A stretch of 64,000 nucleotides of DNA from Ptiloglossa arizonensis (Eukaryota > Arthropoda > Insecta > Hymenoptera > Colletidae). Below, in pieces: positions 42,767 to 59,000 of the stretch. The position numbers and the translations under genes are program-made. The notes under the pieces are model-generated. The model made no database searches. It worked only from the letters and a program-made list of their open reading frames with translations, and was not told where the DNA came from. Location: contig NW_027479046.1 of assembly GCF_051014685.1 (NCBI RefSeq), positions 124,001 through 188,000 of the forward strand. The letters run 5' to 3'. Every line of letters starts with the position of its first letter. Within the stretch, counting starts at the first letter, position 1.

Positions 42767-45700
42767 GTACAACGTATAACGTATAACGTATATCCTATAA
42801 CGCATAACGTATAACGTATAACGTATAACGTATAACGTATAACGTATAGCGTATAACGTATAACGTATAACGTACAACGTCCAACGTATAACGTATAACG
42901 TACAACGTCCAACGTATAACGTATAACGTATAACGTATAACGTATAACGTATAACGTATAACGTATAACGTATAACGTATAACGTATAACGTATAACGTA
43001 TAACGTATAACGTATAACGTATAACGTATAACGTATAACGTATACAGTATAATGTATAACGTATAACGTGTAACGTATAACGTATAACGTATAACGTATG
43101 ACGTATAACGTATAACGTATAACGTATAAAGTATAACGTATAACGTATAACGTATAACGTATAACGTATAGCGTATAACGTATAACGTATAACGTACAAC
43201 GTCCAACGTATAACGTATAACGTATAACGTATAACGTATAACGTACAACGTTTAACGTATACCGTATAACGAATAACGTATAACGTATATCGCATGACGT
43301 ATAACATATAACGTATAACGTATAACGTATAACGTACAACGTATAACGTATAACGTATATCCTATAACGCATAACGTATAACGTATAACGTATAACGTAT
43401 AACGTATAGCGTATAACGTATAACGTATAACGTATAACGTATAACGTATAACGTATAACGTATAACGTATAACGTATAACGTATAACGTATAACGTATAA
43501 CGTATAACGTATAACGTATAACGTATAACGTATAACGTATAACGTACAACGTATAACGTATAACGTATAACGTACAACGTATAACGTATAACGTATATCC
43601 TATAACGCATAACGTATAACGTATAACGTATAACGTATAGCGTATAACGTATAACGTATAACGTATAACGTATAACGTATAACGTATAACGTATAACGTA
43701 TAACGTATAACGTATAACGTATAACGTATAACGTATAACGTATAACGTATAACGTATAACGTATAACGTATAACGTATAACGTATAACGTATAACGTATA
43801 ACGTATAACGTATAACGTATAACGTATAACGTATAACGTATAACGTATAACGTATAACGTATAACGTATAACGTATAACGTATAACGTATAACGTATAAC
43901 GTATAACGTATAACGTATAACGTATAACGTATAACGTATAACGTATAACGTATAACGTATAACGTATAACGTATACAGTATAACGTATAACGTATAACGT
44001 ATAACGTATAACGTATACAGTATAATGTATAACGTATAACGTGTAACGTATAACGTATAACGTATAACGTATAACGTATAACGTATAACGTATAACGTAT
44101 GCAGTATAATGTATAACGTATAACGTGAAACGTATAACGTGTAACGTACAACGTATAACGTATAACGTATAACGTATAACGTATAACGTATAACGTATAA
44201 CGTATAACGTATAACGTATAACGTATAACGTATAACGTATAACGTATAACGTATAACGTATAACGTATAACGTATAACGTATAACGTATAACGTATAACG
44301 TATAACGTATAACGTATAACGTATAACGTATAACGTATAACGTATAAGGTATAACGTATAACGTATAACGTATAACGTATAACGTATAACGTATTAACGT
44401 ATAACGTACAACGTATAACGTATAACGTATAACGTATAACGTATAACGTATAACGTATAACGCATAACGTATAACGTATAGCGTATAACGTACAACGTAT
44501 AACGTATAACGTATATCCTATAACGCATAACGTATAACGTATAACGTATAACGTATAGCGTATAACGTATAACGTATAACGTATAACGTATAACGTATAA
44601 CGTATATCGTACAACGTTCAACGTATAACGTATAATGTATAACGTATAACGCATAACGTATAACGTATAACGTATAACGTATAGCGTATAACGTATAACG
44701 TATAACGTATAACGTATAACGTATAACGTATAACGTATAACGTATAACGTATAACGTATAACGTATAACGTATAACGTATAACGTAGAACGTATAACGTA
44801 TAACGTACAACGTTTAACGTATAACGTATAACGTAGAACGTATAACGTATAACGTATAACGTATGACGTATAACGTACAACGTATAACGTAAAACGTATA
44901 TCCTATAACACATAACGTATAACGTATAACGTATAATACAACGTATAACGTATAACGTATAACGTATAGCGTATAACGTATAACGTCCAACGTATAACGT
45001 ATAACGTATAACGTAAACGTATAACGTACAACGTTTAACGTATACCGTATAACGAATAACGTATAACGTATATCGCATGACGTATAACATATAACGTATA
45101 ACGTATAACGTATAACGTACAACGTATAACGTATAACGTATATCCTATAACGCATAACGTATAACGTATAACGTATAACGTATAACGTATAACGTATAAC
45201 GTATAACGTATAACGTATAACGTATAACGTATAACGTATAACGTATAACGTATAACGTATACAGTATAACGTATAACGTATAACGTATAACGTATAACGT
45301 ATACAGTATAATGTATAACGTATAACGTGTAACGTATAACGTATAACGTATAACGTATAACGTATAACGTATAACGTATAACGTATAACGTATGCAGTAT
45401 AATGTATAACGTATAACGTGAAACGTATAACGTGTAACGTACAACGTATAACGTATAACGCATAACGTATAACGTATAACGTATAACGTATAGCGTATAA
45501 CGTACAACGTATAACGTATAACGTATATCCTATAACGCATAACGTATAACGTATAACGTATAACGTATAGCGTATAACGTATAACGTATAACGTATAACG
45601 TATAACGTATAACGTATATCGTACAACGTTCAACGTATAACGTATAATGTATAACGTATAACGTGTAACGTATAACGTGTAACGTACAACGTATAACGTA

Positions 45701-48700
45701 TAACGTATAACGTATAACGTATAACGTATAACGTATAACGTATAACGTATAACGTATAACGTATAACGTATAACGTATAACGTATAACGTATAACGTATA
45801 ACGTATAACGTATAACGTATAACGTATAACGTATAACGTATAACGTATAACGTATAACGTATAACGTATAACGTATAACGTATAACGTATAACGTATAAC
45901 GTATAACGTATAACGTATAACGTATAACGTATAACGTATAACGTATAACGTATAACGTATATCGTACAACGTTCAACGTATAATGTATAACGTATAACGT
46001 ATAACGTATAACGTATAACGTATGCAGTATAATGTATAACGTATAACGTGTAACGTATAACGTGTAACGTACAACGTATAACGTATAACGTATAACGTAT
46101 AACGTATAACGTATAACGTATAACGTATAACGTATAACGTATAACGTAAAACGTATATCCTATAACACATAACGTATAACGTATAACGTATAATACAACG
46201 TATAACGTATAACGTATAACGTATAACGTATAACGTATAACGTATAACGTCAAACGTATAACGTATAACGTATAACGTAAACGTATAACGTACAACGTTT
46301 AACGTATACCGTATAACGAATAACGTATAACGTATATCGCATGACGTATAACATATAACGTATAACGTATAACGTATAACGTACAACGTATAACGTATAA
46401 CGTATATCCTATAACGCATAACGTATAACGTATAACGTATAACGTATAACGTATAACGTATAACGTATAACGTATAACGTATAACGTATAACGTATAACG
46501 TATAACGTATAACGTATAACGTATAACGTATAACGTATAACGTATAACGTATAACGTATAACGTATAACGTATAACGTATAACGTATAACGTATAACGTA
46601 TAACGTATAACGTATACAGTATAATGTATAACGTATAACGTGTAACGTATAACGTATAACGTATAACGTATGACGTATAACGTATAACGTATAACGTATA
46701 AAGTATAACGTATAACGTATAACGTATAACGTATAACGTATAGCGTATAACGTATAACGTATAACGTACAACGTCCAACGTATAACGTATAACGTATAAC
46801 GTATAACGTATAACGTACAACGTTTAACGTATACCGTATAACGAATAACGTATAACGTATATCGCATGACGTATAACATATAACGTATAACGTATAACGT
46901 ATAACGTATAACGTACAACGTATAACGTATAACGTATATCCTATAACGCATAACGTATAACGTATAACGTATAAGGTATAACGTATAGCGTATAACGTAT
47001 AACGTATAACGTATAACGTATAACGTATAACGTATAACGTATAACGTATAACGTATAACGTATAACGTATAACGTATAACGTATAACGTATAACGTATAA
47101 CGTATAACGTATAACGTATAACGTATAACGTATAACGTACAACGTATAACGTATAACGTATATCCTATAACGCATAACGTATAACGTATAACGTATAACG
47201 TATAGCGTATAACGTATAACGTATAACGTATAACGTATAACGTATAACGTATAACGTATAACGTATAACGTATAACGTATAACGTATAACGTATAACGTA
47301 TAACGTATAACGTATAACGTATAACGTATAACGTATAACGTATAACGTATAACGTATAACGTATAACGTATAACGTATAACGTATAACGTATAACGTATA
47401 ACGTATAACGTATAACGTATAACGTATAACGTATAACGTATAACGTATAACGTATAACGTATAACGTATAACGTATACAGTATAACGTATAACGTATAAC
47501 GTATAACGTATAACGTATACAGTATAATGTATAACGTATAACGTGTAACGTATAACGTATAACGTATAACGTATAACGTATAACGTATAACGTATAACGT
47601 ATAACGTATAACGTATAACGTATAACGTATAACGTATAACGTATAACGTATAACGTATAACGTATAGCGTATAACGTATAACGTATAACGTACAACGTCC
47701 AACGTATAACGTATAACGTATAACGTATAACGTATAACGTACAACGTTTAACGTATACCGTATAACGAATAACGTATAACGTATATCGCATGACGTATAA
47801 CGTATAACGTATAACGTATAACGTATGACGTGTAACGTATAACGTATAACGTATAACGTATGTCGTATAACGTATAACGTATAACGTATAACGTATAACG
47901 TATAACGTATAACGTATAACGTATAATGTATAACGTATAACGTATAACGTATATCGTATAACGTATAACGTATAACGTATAGCGTATAACGTATAACGTA
48001 TAACGTATAACGTATAACGTATAACGTATAACGTATAACGTATAACGTACAACGTATAACGTATAACGTATATCCTATAACGCATAACGTATAACGTATA
48101 ACGTATAACGTATAGCGTATAACGTACAACGTATAACGTATAACGTATATCCTATAACGCATAACGTATAACGTATAACGTATAACGTATAACGTATAGC
48201 GTATAACGTATAACGTATAACGTATAACGTATAACGTATAACGTATAACGTATAACGTATAACGTATAACGTATAACGTATAACGTACAACGTTTAACGT
48301 ACAACGTATAACGTATAACGTATAACGTATAACGTATAACGTATAACGTATAACGTATAACGTATAACGTATAACGTATAACGTATAACGTATAACGTAT
48401 AACGTATAATGCATAACGTATAACGTATAACGTATAACGTATAACGTATAACGTATAACGTACAACGTTTAACGTATAACGTATAACGTAGAACGTATAA
48501 CGTATAACGTATAACGTATAACGTATAACGTATAACGTATAACGTATGACGTATAACGTATAACGTACAACGTTTAACGTATAACGTATAACGTAGAACG
48601 TATAACGTACAACGTATAACGTATAACGTATAACGTATGACGTATAACGTACAACGTATAACGTATAACGTATATCCTATAACGCATAACGTATAACGTA

Positions 48701-51700
48701 TAACGTATATCCTATAACGCATAACGTATAACGTGTAACGTATAACGTATAACGTATAACGTATAACGTATAGCGTCTAACGTATAACGTATAACGTACA
48801 ACGTATAACGTATAACGTATAACGTATAACGTATAACGTATAACGTATAACGTATAACGTATAACGTATAACGTATAACGTATATCGTACAACGTTCAAC
48901 GTATAACGTATAATGTATAACGTATAACGTGTAACGTATAACGTGTAACGTACAACGTATAACGTATAACGTATAACGTATAACGTATAACGTATAACGT
49001 ATAACGTATAACGTATAACGTATAACGTATAACGTATAACGTATAACGTATAACGTATAACGTATAACGTATATCGTATAACGTATAACGTATAACGTAT
49101 AACGTATAACGTATAACGTATAACGTATAACGTATAACGTATAACGTATAACGTATAACGTATAACGTATAACGTATAACGTATAACGTATAACGTATAC
49201 CGTATAACGTATAACGTATAACGTATAACGTATAACGTATAACGTATAACGTATAACGTATAACGTATAACGTATACCGTATAACGTATAACGTATAACG
49301 TATAACGTATAACGTATAACGTATAACGTATAACGTATAACGTATAACGTATACAGTATAATGTATAACGTATAACGTGTAACGTATAACGTATAACGTA
49401 TAACGTATGACGTATAACGTATAACGTATAACGTATAAAGTATAACGTATAACGTATAACGTATAACGTATAACGTATAGCGTATAACGTATAACGTATA
49501 ACGTACAACGTCCAACGTATAACGTATAACGTATAACGTATAACGTATAACGTACAACGTTTAACGTATACCGTATAACGAATAACGTATAACGTATATC
49601 GCATGACGTATAACATATAACGTATAACGTATAACGTATAACGTACAACGTATAACGTATAACGTATATCCTATAACGCATAACGTATAACGTATAACGT
49701 ATAACGTATAACGTATAGCGTATAACGTATAACGTATAACGTATAACGTATAACGTATAACGTATAACGTATAACGTATAACGTATAATGTATAACGTAT
49801 AACGTATAACGTATAACGTATAACGTATAACGTATAACGTATAACGTATAACGAATAACGTATAACGTATAACGTATAACGTACAACGTTTAACGTATAA
49901 CGTATAACGTAGAACGTATAACGTATAACGTATAACGTATAACGTATGACGTATAACGTATAACGTACAACGTTTAACGTATAACGTATAACGTATAACG
50001 TATAACGTATAACGTATAACGTATAACGTATATCGTACAACGTTCAACGTATAACGTATAACGTATAACGTATAACGTATAACGTATAACGTATAACGTA
50101 TAACGTATAACGTATAACGTATAACGTATAACGTATAACGTATAACGTATAACGTATAACGTATAACGTATAACGTATAACGTATAACGTATAACGTATA
50201 ACGTATAACGTATAACGTATAACGTATAACGTATAACGTATAACGTATAACGTATAACGTATAACGTATAACGTATAACGTATAACGTATAACGTATAAC
50301 GTATAACGTATAACGTATAACGTATAACGTATAACGTATAACGTATAACGTATAACGTATAACGTATAACGTATAACGTATAACGTATAACGTATATCGT
50401 ACAACGTTCAACGTATAACGTATAATGTATAACGTATAACGTATAACGTATAACGTATAAGGTATAACGTATAACGTATAACGTATAACGTATAACGTAT
50501 AACGTATAACGTATAACGTATAACGTATAACGTACAACGTTTAACGTATAACGTATAACGTAGAACGTATAACGTATAACGTATAACGTATAACGTATGA
50601 CGTATAACGTAGAACGTACAACGTATAACGTATAACGTATAACGTATAACGTATATCGTACAACGTTCAACGTATAACGTATAATGTATAACGTATAACG
50701 TATAACGTATAACGTATAACGTATACAGTATAACGTATAACGTATAACGTATAACGTATAACGTATAGCGTATAACGTATAACGTATAACGTACAACGTC
50801 CAACGTATAACGTATAACGTATAACGTATAACGTATAACGAATAACGTATAACGTATATCGCATGACGTATAACATATAACGTATAACGTATAACGTATA
50901 ACGTACAACGTATAACGTATAACGTATATCCTATAACGCATAACGTATAACGTATAACGTATAACGTATAACGTATAGCGTATAACGTATAACGTATAAC
51001 GTATAACGTATAACGTATAATGTATAACGTATAACGTATAACGTATATCCTATAACGCATAACGTATAACGTATAACGTATAACGTATAACGTATAGCGT
51101 ATAACGTATAACGTATAACGTATAACGTATAACGTATAACGTATAACGTATAACGTATAACGTATACCGTATAACGTATAACGTATAACGTATAACGTAT
51201 AACGTATAACGTATAACGTATATCGTACAACGTTCAACGTATAACGTATAATGTATAACGTATAACGTGTAACGTATAACGTGTAACGTACAACGTATAA
51301 CGTATAACGTATAACGTATAACGTATAACGTATAGCGTATAACGTATAACGTATAACGTATAACGTATAACGTATAACGTATAACGTATAACGTATAACG
51401 TATACCGTATAACGTATAACGTATAACGTATAACGTATAGCGTATAATGTATAACGTATAACGTATAACGTATAACGTATAACGTATAACGTATAACGTA
51501 TAACGTATACCGTATAACGTATAACGTATAACGTATAACGTATAACGTATAACGTATAACGTATAACGTATATCGTACAACGTTCAACGTATAACGTATA
51601 ATGTATAACGTATAACGTGTAACGTATAACGTGTAACGTACAACGTATGACGTATAACGTATAACGTATAACGTATAACGTATAACGTATAACGTATAAC

Positions 51701-51916
51701 GTATAACGTATAACGTATAACGTATAACGTATAACGTATAACGTATAACGTATAACGTATAACGTATAACGTATATCGTATAACGTATAACGTATAACGT
51801 ATAACGTATAACGTATAACGTATAACGTATAACGTATAACGTATAACGTATAACGTATAACGTATAACGTATAACGTATAACGTATAACGTATAACGTAT
51901 AACGTATAACGTATAT

Positions 51917-53138
51917 CGTACAACGTTCAACGTATAATGTATAACGTATAACGTATAACGTATAACGTATGCAGTATAATGTATAACGTATAACGTGTAA
52001 CGTATAACGTGTAACGTATAACGTATAACGTATAACGTATAACGTATAACGTATAACGTATAACGTATAACGTATAACGTATAACGTATAACGTATACAG
52101 TATAACGTATAACGTATAACGTATAACGTATAACGTATAACGTATAACGTATAACGCATAACGTATAACGTATAACGTATAACGTATAACGTATAACGTA
52201 TAACGTATAACGTATAACGTATAACGTCCAACGTATAACGTATAACGTATAACGTACAACGTTTAACGTATAACGTATAACGTATAACGTATAACGTATA
52301 ACGTATAACGTATAACGTATATCGTACAACGTTCAACGTATAACGTATAACGTATAACGTATAACGTATAACGTATAACGTATAACGTATAACGTATAAC
52401 GTATAACGTATAACGTATAACGTATAACGTATAACGTATAACGTATAACGTATAACGTATAACGTATAACGTATAACGTATAACGTATAACGTATAACGT
52501 ATAACGTATAACGTATAACGTATAACGTATAACGTATAACGTATAACGTATAACGTATAACGTATAACGTATAACGTATAACGTATAACGTATAACGTAT
52601 AACGTATAACGTATAACGTATAACGTATAACGTATAACGTATAACGTATAACGTATAACGTATAACGTATAACGTATAACGTATAACGTATAACGTATAA
52701 CGTATATCGTACAACGTTCAACGTATAATGTATAACGTATAACGTATAACGTATAACGTATGCAGTATAATGTATAACGTATAACGTGTAACGTATAACG
52801 TGTAACGTATAACGTATAACGTATAACGTATAACGTATAACGTATAACGTATAACGTATAACGTATAACGTATAACGTATAACGTATACAGTATAACGTA
52901 TAACGTATAACGTATAACGTATAACGTATAACGTATAACGTATAACGCATAACGTATAACGTATAACGTATAACGTATAACGTATAACGTATAACGTATA
53001 ACGTATAACGTATAACGTATAACGTCCAACGTATAACGTATAACGTATAACGTACAACGTTTAACGTATAACGTATAACGTATAACGTATAACGTATAAC
53101 GTATAACGTATAACGTATATCGTACAACGTTCAACGTA
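51917..53138. repeat. Duplicated 430-bp block at 791-bp offset
   Basis: The block starting CGTACAA-CGTTCAA-CGTATAA-TGTATAA and carrying CGTATGC-AGTATAA, two CGTGTAA, CGTATAC-AGTATAA, CGCATAA and CGTCCAA occupies 51,917-52,340 and recurs at 52,708-53,138. The offset is 791 bp, exactly 113 heptamers, and becomes 798 at the right end. A third copy starts at 54,913 and a related copy at about 60,362. A perfect run of about 365 bp (52,339-52,703) separates the first two. Confidence 0.83.
52339..52703. repeat. Long perfect heptamer run (about 365 bp)
   Basis: About 52 perfect CGTATAA units between two CGTACAA-CGTTCAA landmarks. No variant unit is seen across it. Confidence 0.85.
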
Positions 53139-56094
53139 TAACGTATAACGTATAACGTATAACGTATAACGTATAACGTATAACGTATAACGTATAACGT
53201 ATAACGTATAACGTATAACGTATAACGTATAACGTATATCGTACAACGTTCAACGTATAACGTATAACGTATAACGTATAACGTATAACGTATAACGTAT
53301 AACGTATAACGTATAACGTATAACGTATAACGTATAACGTATAACGTATAACGTATAACGTATAACGTATAACGTATAACGTATAACGTATATCGTACAA
53401 CGTTCAACGTATAACGTATAATGTATAACGTATAACGTATAACGTATAACGTATAAGGTATAACGTATAACGTATAACGTATAACGTATAACGTATAACG
53501 TATAACGTATAACGTATAACGTATAACGTACAACGTTTAACGTATAACGTATAACGTAGAACGTATAACGTATAACGTATAACGTATAACGTATGACGTA
53601 TAACGTAGAACGTACAACGTATAACGTATAACGTATAACGTATAACGTATATCGTACAACGTTCAACGTATAACGTCTAATGTATAACGTATAACGTATA
53701 ACGTATAACGTATAACGTATACAGTATAACGTATAACGTATAACGTATAACGTATAACGTATAGCGTATAACGTATAACGTATAACGTACAACGTCCAAC
53801 GTATAACGTATAACGTATAACGTATAACGTATAACGAATAACGTATAACGTATATCGCATGACGTATAACATATAACGTATAACGTATAACGTATAACGT
53901 ACAACGTATAACGTATAACGTATATCCTATAACGCATAACGTATAACGTATAACGTATAACGTATAACGTATAGCGTATAACGTATAACGTATAACGTAT
54001 AACGTATAACGTATAATGTATAACGTATAACGTATAACGTATATCCTATAACGCATAACGTATAACGTATAACGTATAACGTATAACGTATAGCGTATAA
54101 CGTATAACGTATAACGTATAACGAATAACGTATAACGTATAACGTATAACGTATAACGTATACCGTATAACGTATAACGTATAACGTATAACGTATAACG
54201 TATAACGTATAACGTATATCGTACAACGTTCAACGTATAACGTATAATGTATAACGTATAACGTGTAACGTATAACGTGTAACGTACAACGTATAACGTA
54301 TAACGTATAACGTATAACGTATAACGTATAGCGTATAACGTATAACGTATAACGTATAACGTATAACGTATAACGTATAACGTATAACGTATAACGTATA
54401 ACGTATACCGTATAACGTATAACGTATAACGTATAACGTATAGCGTATAACGTATAACGTATAACGTATAACGTATAACGTATAACGTATAACGTATAAC
54501 GTATAACGTATACCGTATAACGTATAACGTATAACGTATAACGTATAACGTATAACGTATAACGTATAACGTATATCGTACAACGTTCAACGTATAACGT
54601 ATAATGTATAACGTATAACGTGTAACGTATAACGTGTAACGTACAACGTATAACGTATAACGTATAACGTATAACGTATAACGTATAACGTATAACGTAT
54701 AACGTATAACGTATAACGTATAACGTATAACGTATAACGTATAACGTATAACGTATAACGTATAACGTATATCGTATAACGTATAACGTATAACGTATAA
54801 CGTATAACGTATAACGTATAACGTATAACGTATAACGTATAACGTATAACGTATAACGTATAACGTATAACGTATAACGTATAACGTATAACGTATAACG
54901 TATAACGTATATCGTACAACGTTCAACGTATAATGTATAACGTATAACGTATAACGTATAACGTATGCAGTATAATGTATAACGTATAACGTGTAACGTA
55001 TAACGTGTAACGTATAACGTATAACGTATAACGTATAACGTATAACGTATAACGTATAACGTATAACGTATAACGTATAACGTATAACGTATACAGTATA
55101 ACGTATAACGTATAACGTATAACGTATAACGTATAACGTATAACGTATAACGTATAACGCATAACGTATAACGTATAACGTATAACGTATAACGTATAAC
55201 GTATAACGTATAACGTATAACGTATAACGTCCAACGTATAACGTATAACGTATAACGTACAACGTTTAACGTATAACGTATAACGTATAACGTATAACGT
55301 ATAACGTATAACGTATAACGTATAACGTATATCGTACAACGTTCAACGTATAACGTATAACGTATAACGTATAACGTATAACGTATAACGTATAACGTAT
55401 AACGTATAACGTATAACGTATAACGTATAACGTATAACGTATAACGTATAACGTATAACGTATAACGTATAACGTATAACGTATAACGTATAACGTATAA
55501 CGCATAACGTATAACGTATAACGTATAACGTATAACGTATAACGTATAACGTATAACGTATAACGTATAACGTCCAACGTATAACGTATAACGTATAACG
55601 TAAACGTATAACGTACAACGTTTAACGTATACCGTATAACGAATAACGTATAACGTATATCGCATGACGTATAACATATAACGTATAACGTATAACGTAT
55701 AACGTACAACGTATAACGTATAACGTATATCCTATAACGCATAACGTATAACGTATAACGTATAACGTATAACGTATAACGTATAACGTATAACGTATAA
55801 CGTATAACGTATAACGTATACCGTATAACGTATAACGTATAACGTATAACGTATAACGTATAACGTATAACGTATAACGTATAACGTATAACGTATACAG
55901 TATAATGTATAACGTATAACGTGTAACGTATAACGTATAACGTATAACGTATGACGTATAACGTATAACGTATAACGTATAAAGTATAACGTATAACGTA
56001 TAACGTATAACGTATAACGTATAGCGTATAACGTATAACGTATAACGTACAACGTCCAACGAATAACGTATAACGTATAACGTATAACGTATAA

Positions 56095-59000
56095 CGTACA
56101 ACGTTTAACGTATACCGTATAACGAATAACGTATAACGTATATCGCATGACGTATAACATATAACGTATAACGTATAACGTATAACGTACAACGTATAAC
56201 GTATAACGTATATCCTATAACGCATAACGTATAACGTATAACGTATAACGTATAACGTATAGCGTATAACGTATAACGTATAACGTATAACGTATAACGT
56301 ATAACGTATAACGTATAACGTATAACGTATAATGTATAACGTATAACGTATAACGTATAACGTATAACGTATAACGTATAACGTATAACGTATAACGAAT
56401 AACGTATAACGTATAACGTATAACGTACAACGTTTAACGTATAACGTATTACGTAGAACGTATAACGTATAACGTATAACGTATAACGTATGACGTATAA
56501 CGTATAACGTACAACGTTTAACGTATAACGTATAACGTATAACGTATAACGTATAACGTATAACGTATAACGTATATCGTACAACGTTCAACGTATAACG
56601 TATAACGTATAACGTATAACGTATAACGTATAACGTATAACGTATAACGTATAACGTATAACGTATAACGTATAACGTATAACGTATAACGTATAACGTA
56701 TAACGTATAACGTATAACGTATAACGTATAACGTATAACGTATAACGTATAACGTATAACGTATAACGTATAACGTATAACGTATAACGTATAACGTATA
56801 ACGTATAACGTATAACGTATAACGTATAACGTATAACGTATAACGTATGACGTATAACGTATAACGTACAACGTATAACGTATAACGTATAACGTATAAC
56901 GTATATCGTACAACGTTCAACGTATAACGTATAATGTATAACGTATAACGTATAACGTATAACGTATAACGTATACAGTATAACGTATAACGTATAACGT
57001 ATAACGTATAACGTATAGCGTATAACGTATAACGTATAACGTACAACGTCCAACGTATAACGTATAACGTATAACGTATAACGTATAACGAATAACGTAT
57101 AACGTATATCGCATGACGTATAACATATAACGTATAACGTATAACGTATAACGTACAACGTATAACGTATAACGTATATCCTATAACGCATAACGTATAA
57201 CGTATAACGTATAACGTATAACGTATAGCGTATAACGTATAACGTATAACGTATAACGTATAACGTATAACGTATAACGTATAACGTATAACGTATACCG
57301 TATAACGTATAACGTATAACGTATAACGTATAACGTATAACGTATAACGTATAACGTATAACGTATAACGTATAACGTATAACGTATAACGTATAACGTA
57401 TAACGTATAACGTATAACGTATAACGTATAACGTATAACGTATAACGTATAACGTATAACGTATAACGTATAACATATAACGTATAACGTATAACGTATA
57501 ACGTATAACGTATAACGTATACCGTATAACGTATAACGTATAACGTATAACGTATAACGTATAACGTATAACGTATAACGTATAACGTATAACGTATAAC
57601 GTATAACGTATAACGTATAACGTATAACGTATAACGTATATCGTACAACGTTCAACGTATAACGTATAATGTATAACGTATAACGTATAACGTATAACGT
57701 ATAAGGTATAACGTATAACGTATAACGTATAACGTATAACGTATAACGTATAACGTATAACGTATAACGTATAACGTACAACGTTTAACGTATAACGTAT
57801 AACGTAGAACGTATAACGTATAACGTATAACGTATAACGTATGACGTATAACGTATAACGTACAACGTATAACGTATAACGTATAACGTATAACGTATAT
57901 CGTACAACGTTCAACGTATAACGTATAATGTATAACGTATAACGTATAACGTATAACGTATAACGTTTACAGTATAACGTATAACGTATAACGTATAACG
58001 TATAACGTATAGCGTATAACGTATAACGTATAACGTACAACGTCCAACGTATAACGTATAACGTATAACGTATAACGTATAACGTACAACGTTTAACGTA
58101 TACCGTATAACGAATAACGTATAACGTATATCGCATGACGTATAACATATAACGTATAACGTATAACGTATAACGTACAACGTATAACGTATAACGTATA
58201 TCCTATAACGCATAACGTATAACGTATAACGTATAACGTATAACGTATAGCGTATAACGTATAACGTATAACGTATAACGTATAACGTATAACGTATAAC
58301 GTATAACGTATAACGTATACCGTATAACGTATAACGTATAACGTATAACGTATAACGTATAACGTATAACGTATAACGTATAACGTATAACGTATACAGT
58401 ATAATGTATAACGTATAACGTGTAACGTATAACGTATAACGTATAACGTATGACGTATAACGTATAACGTATAACGTATAAAGTATAACGTATAACGTAT
58501 AACGTATAACGTATAACGTATAGCGTATAACGTATAACGTATAACGTATAACGTACAACGTCCAACGTATAACGTATAACGTATAACGTATAACGTATAA
58601 CGTACAACGTTTAACGTATACCGTATAACGAATAACGTATAACGTATATCGCATGACGTATAACATATAACGTATAACGTATAACGTATAACGTACAACG
58701 TATAACGTATAACGTATATCCTATAACGCATAACGTATAACGTATAACGTATAACGTATAACGTATAGCGTATAACGTATAACGTATAACGTATAACGTA
58801 TAACGTATAACGTATAACGTATAACGTATAACGTATAATGTATAACGTATAACGTATAACGTATAACGTATAACGTATAACGTAGAACGTATAACGTATA
58901 ACGAATAACGTATAACGTATAACGTATAACGTACAACGTTTAACGTATAACGTATAACGTAGAACGTATAACGTACAACGTATAACGTATAACGTATGAC

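Larger units (their letters stand above)
50398..55340. repeat. About 3.0-kb offset duplication (50.40 kb and 53.39 kb)
   Basis: About 1.94 kb from 50,398 recurs from 53,394 at an offset of 2,996 bp (428 heptamers), later 3,003. A rare order, CGTATGA-CGTATAA-CGTAGAA-CGTACAA (about 50,598 and 53,594), is found in both. Differences are few: CGTCTAA before TGTATAA at about 53,670, CGAATAA at about 54,122, TGTATAA near 51,448 and CGTATGA near 51,646. A shorter third relative starts near 56,907. Confidence 0.83.
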
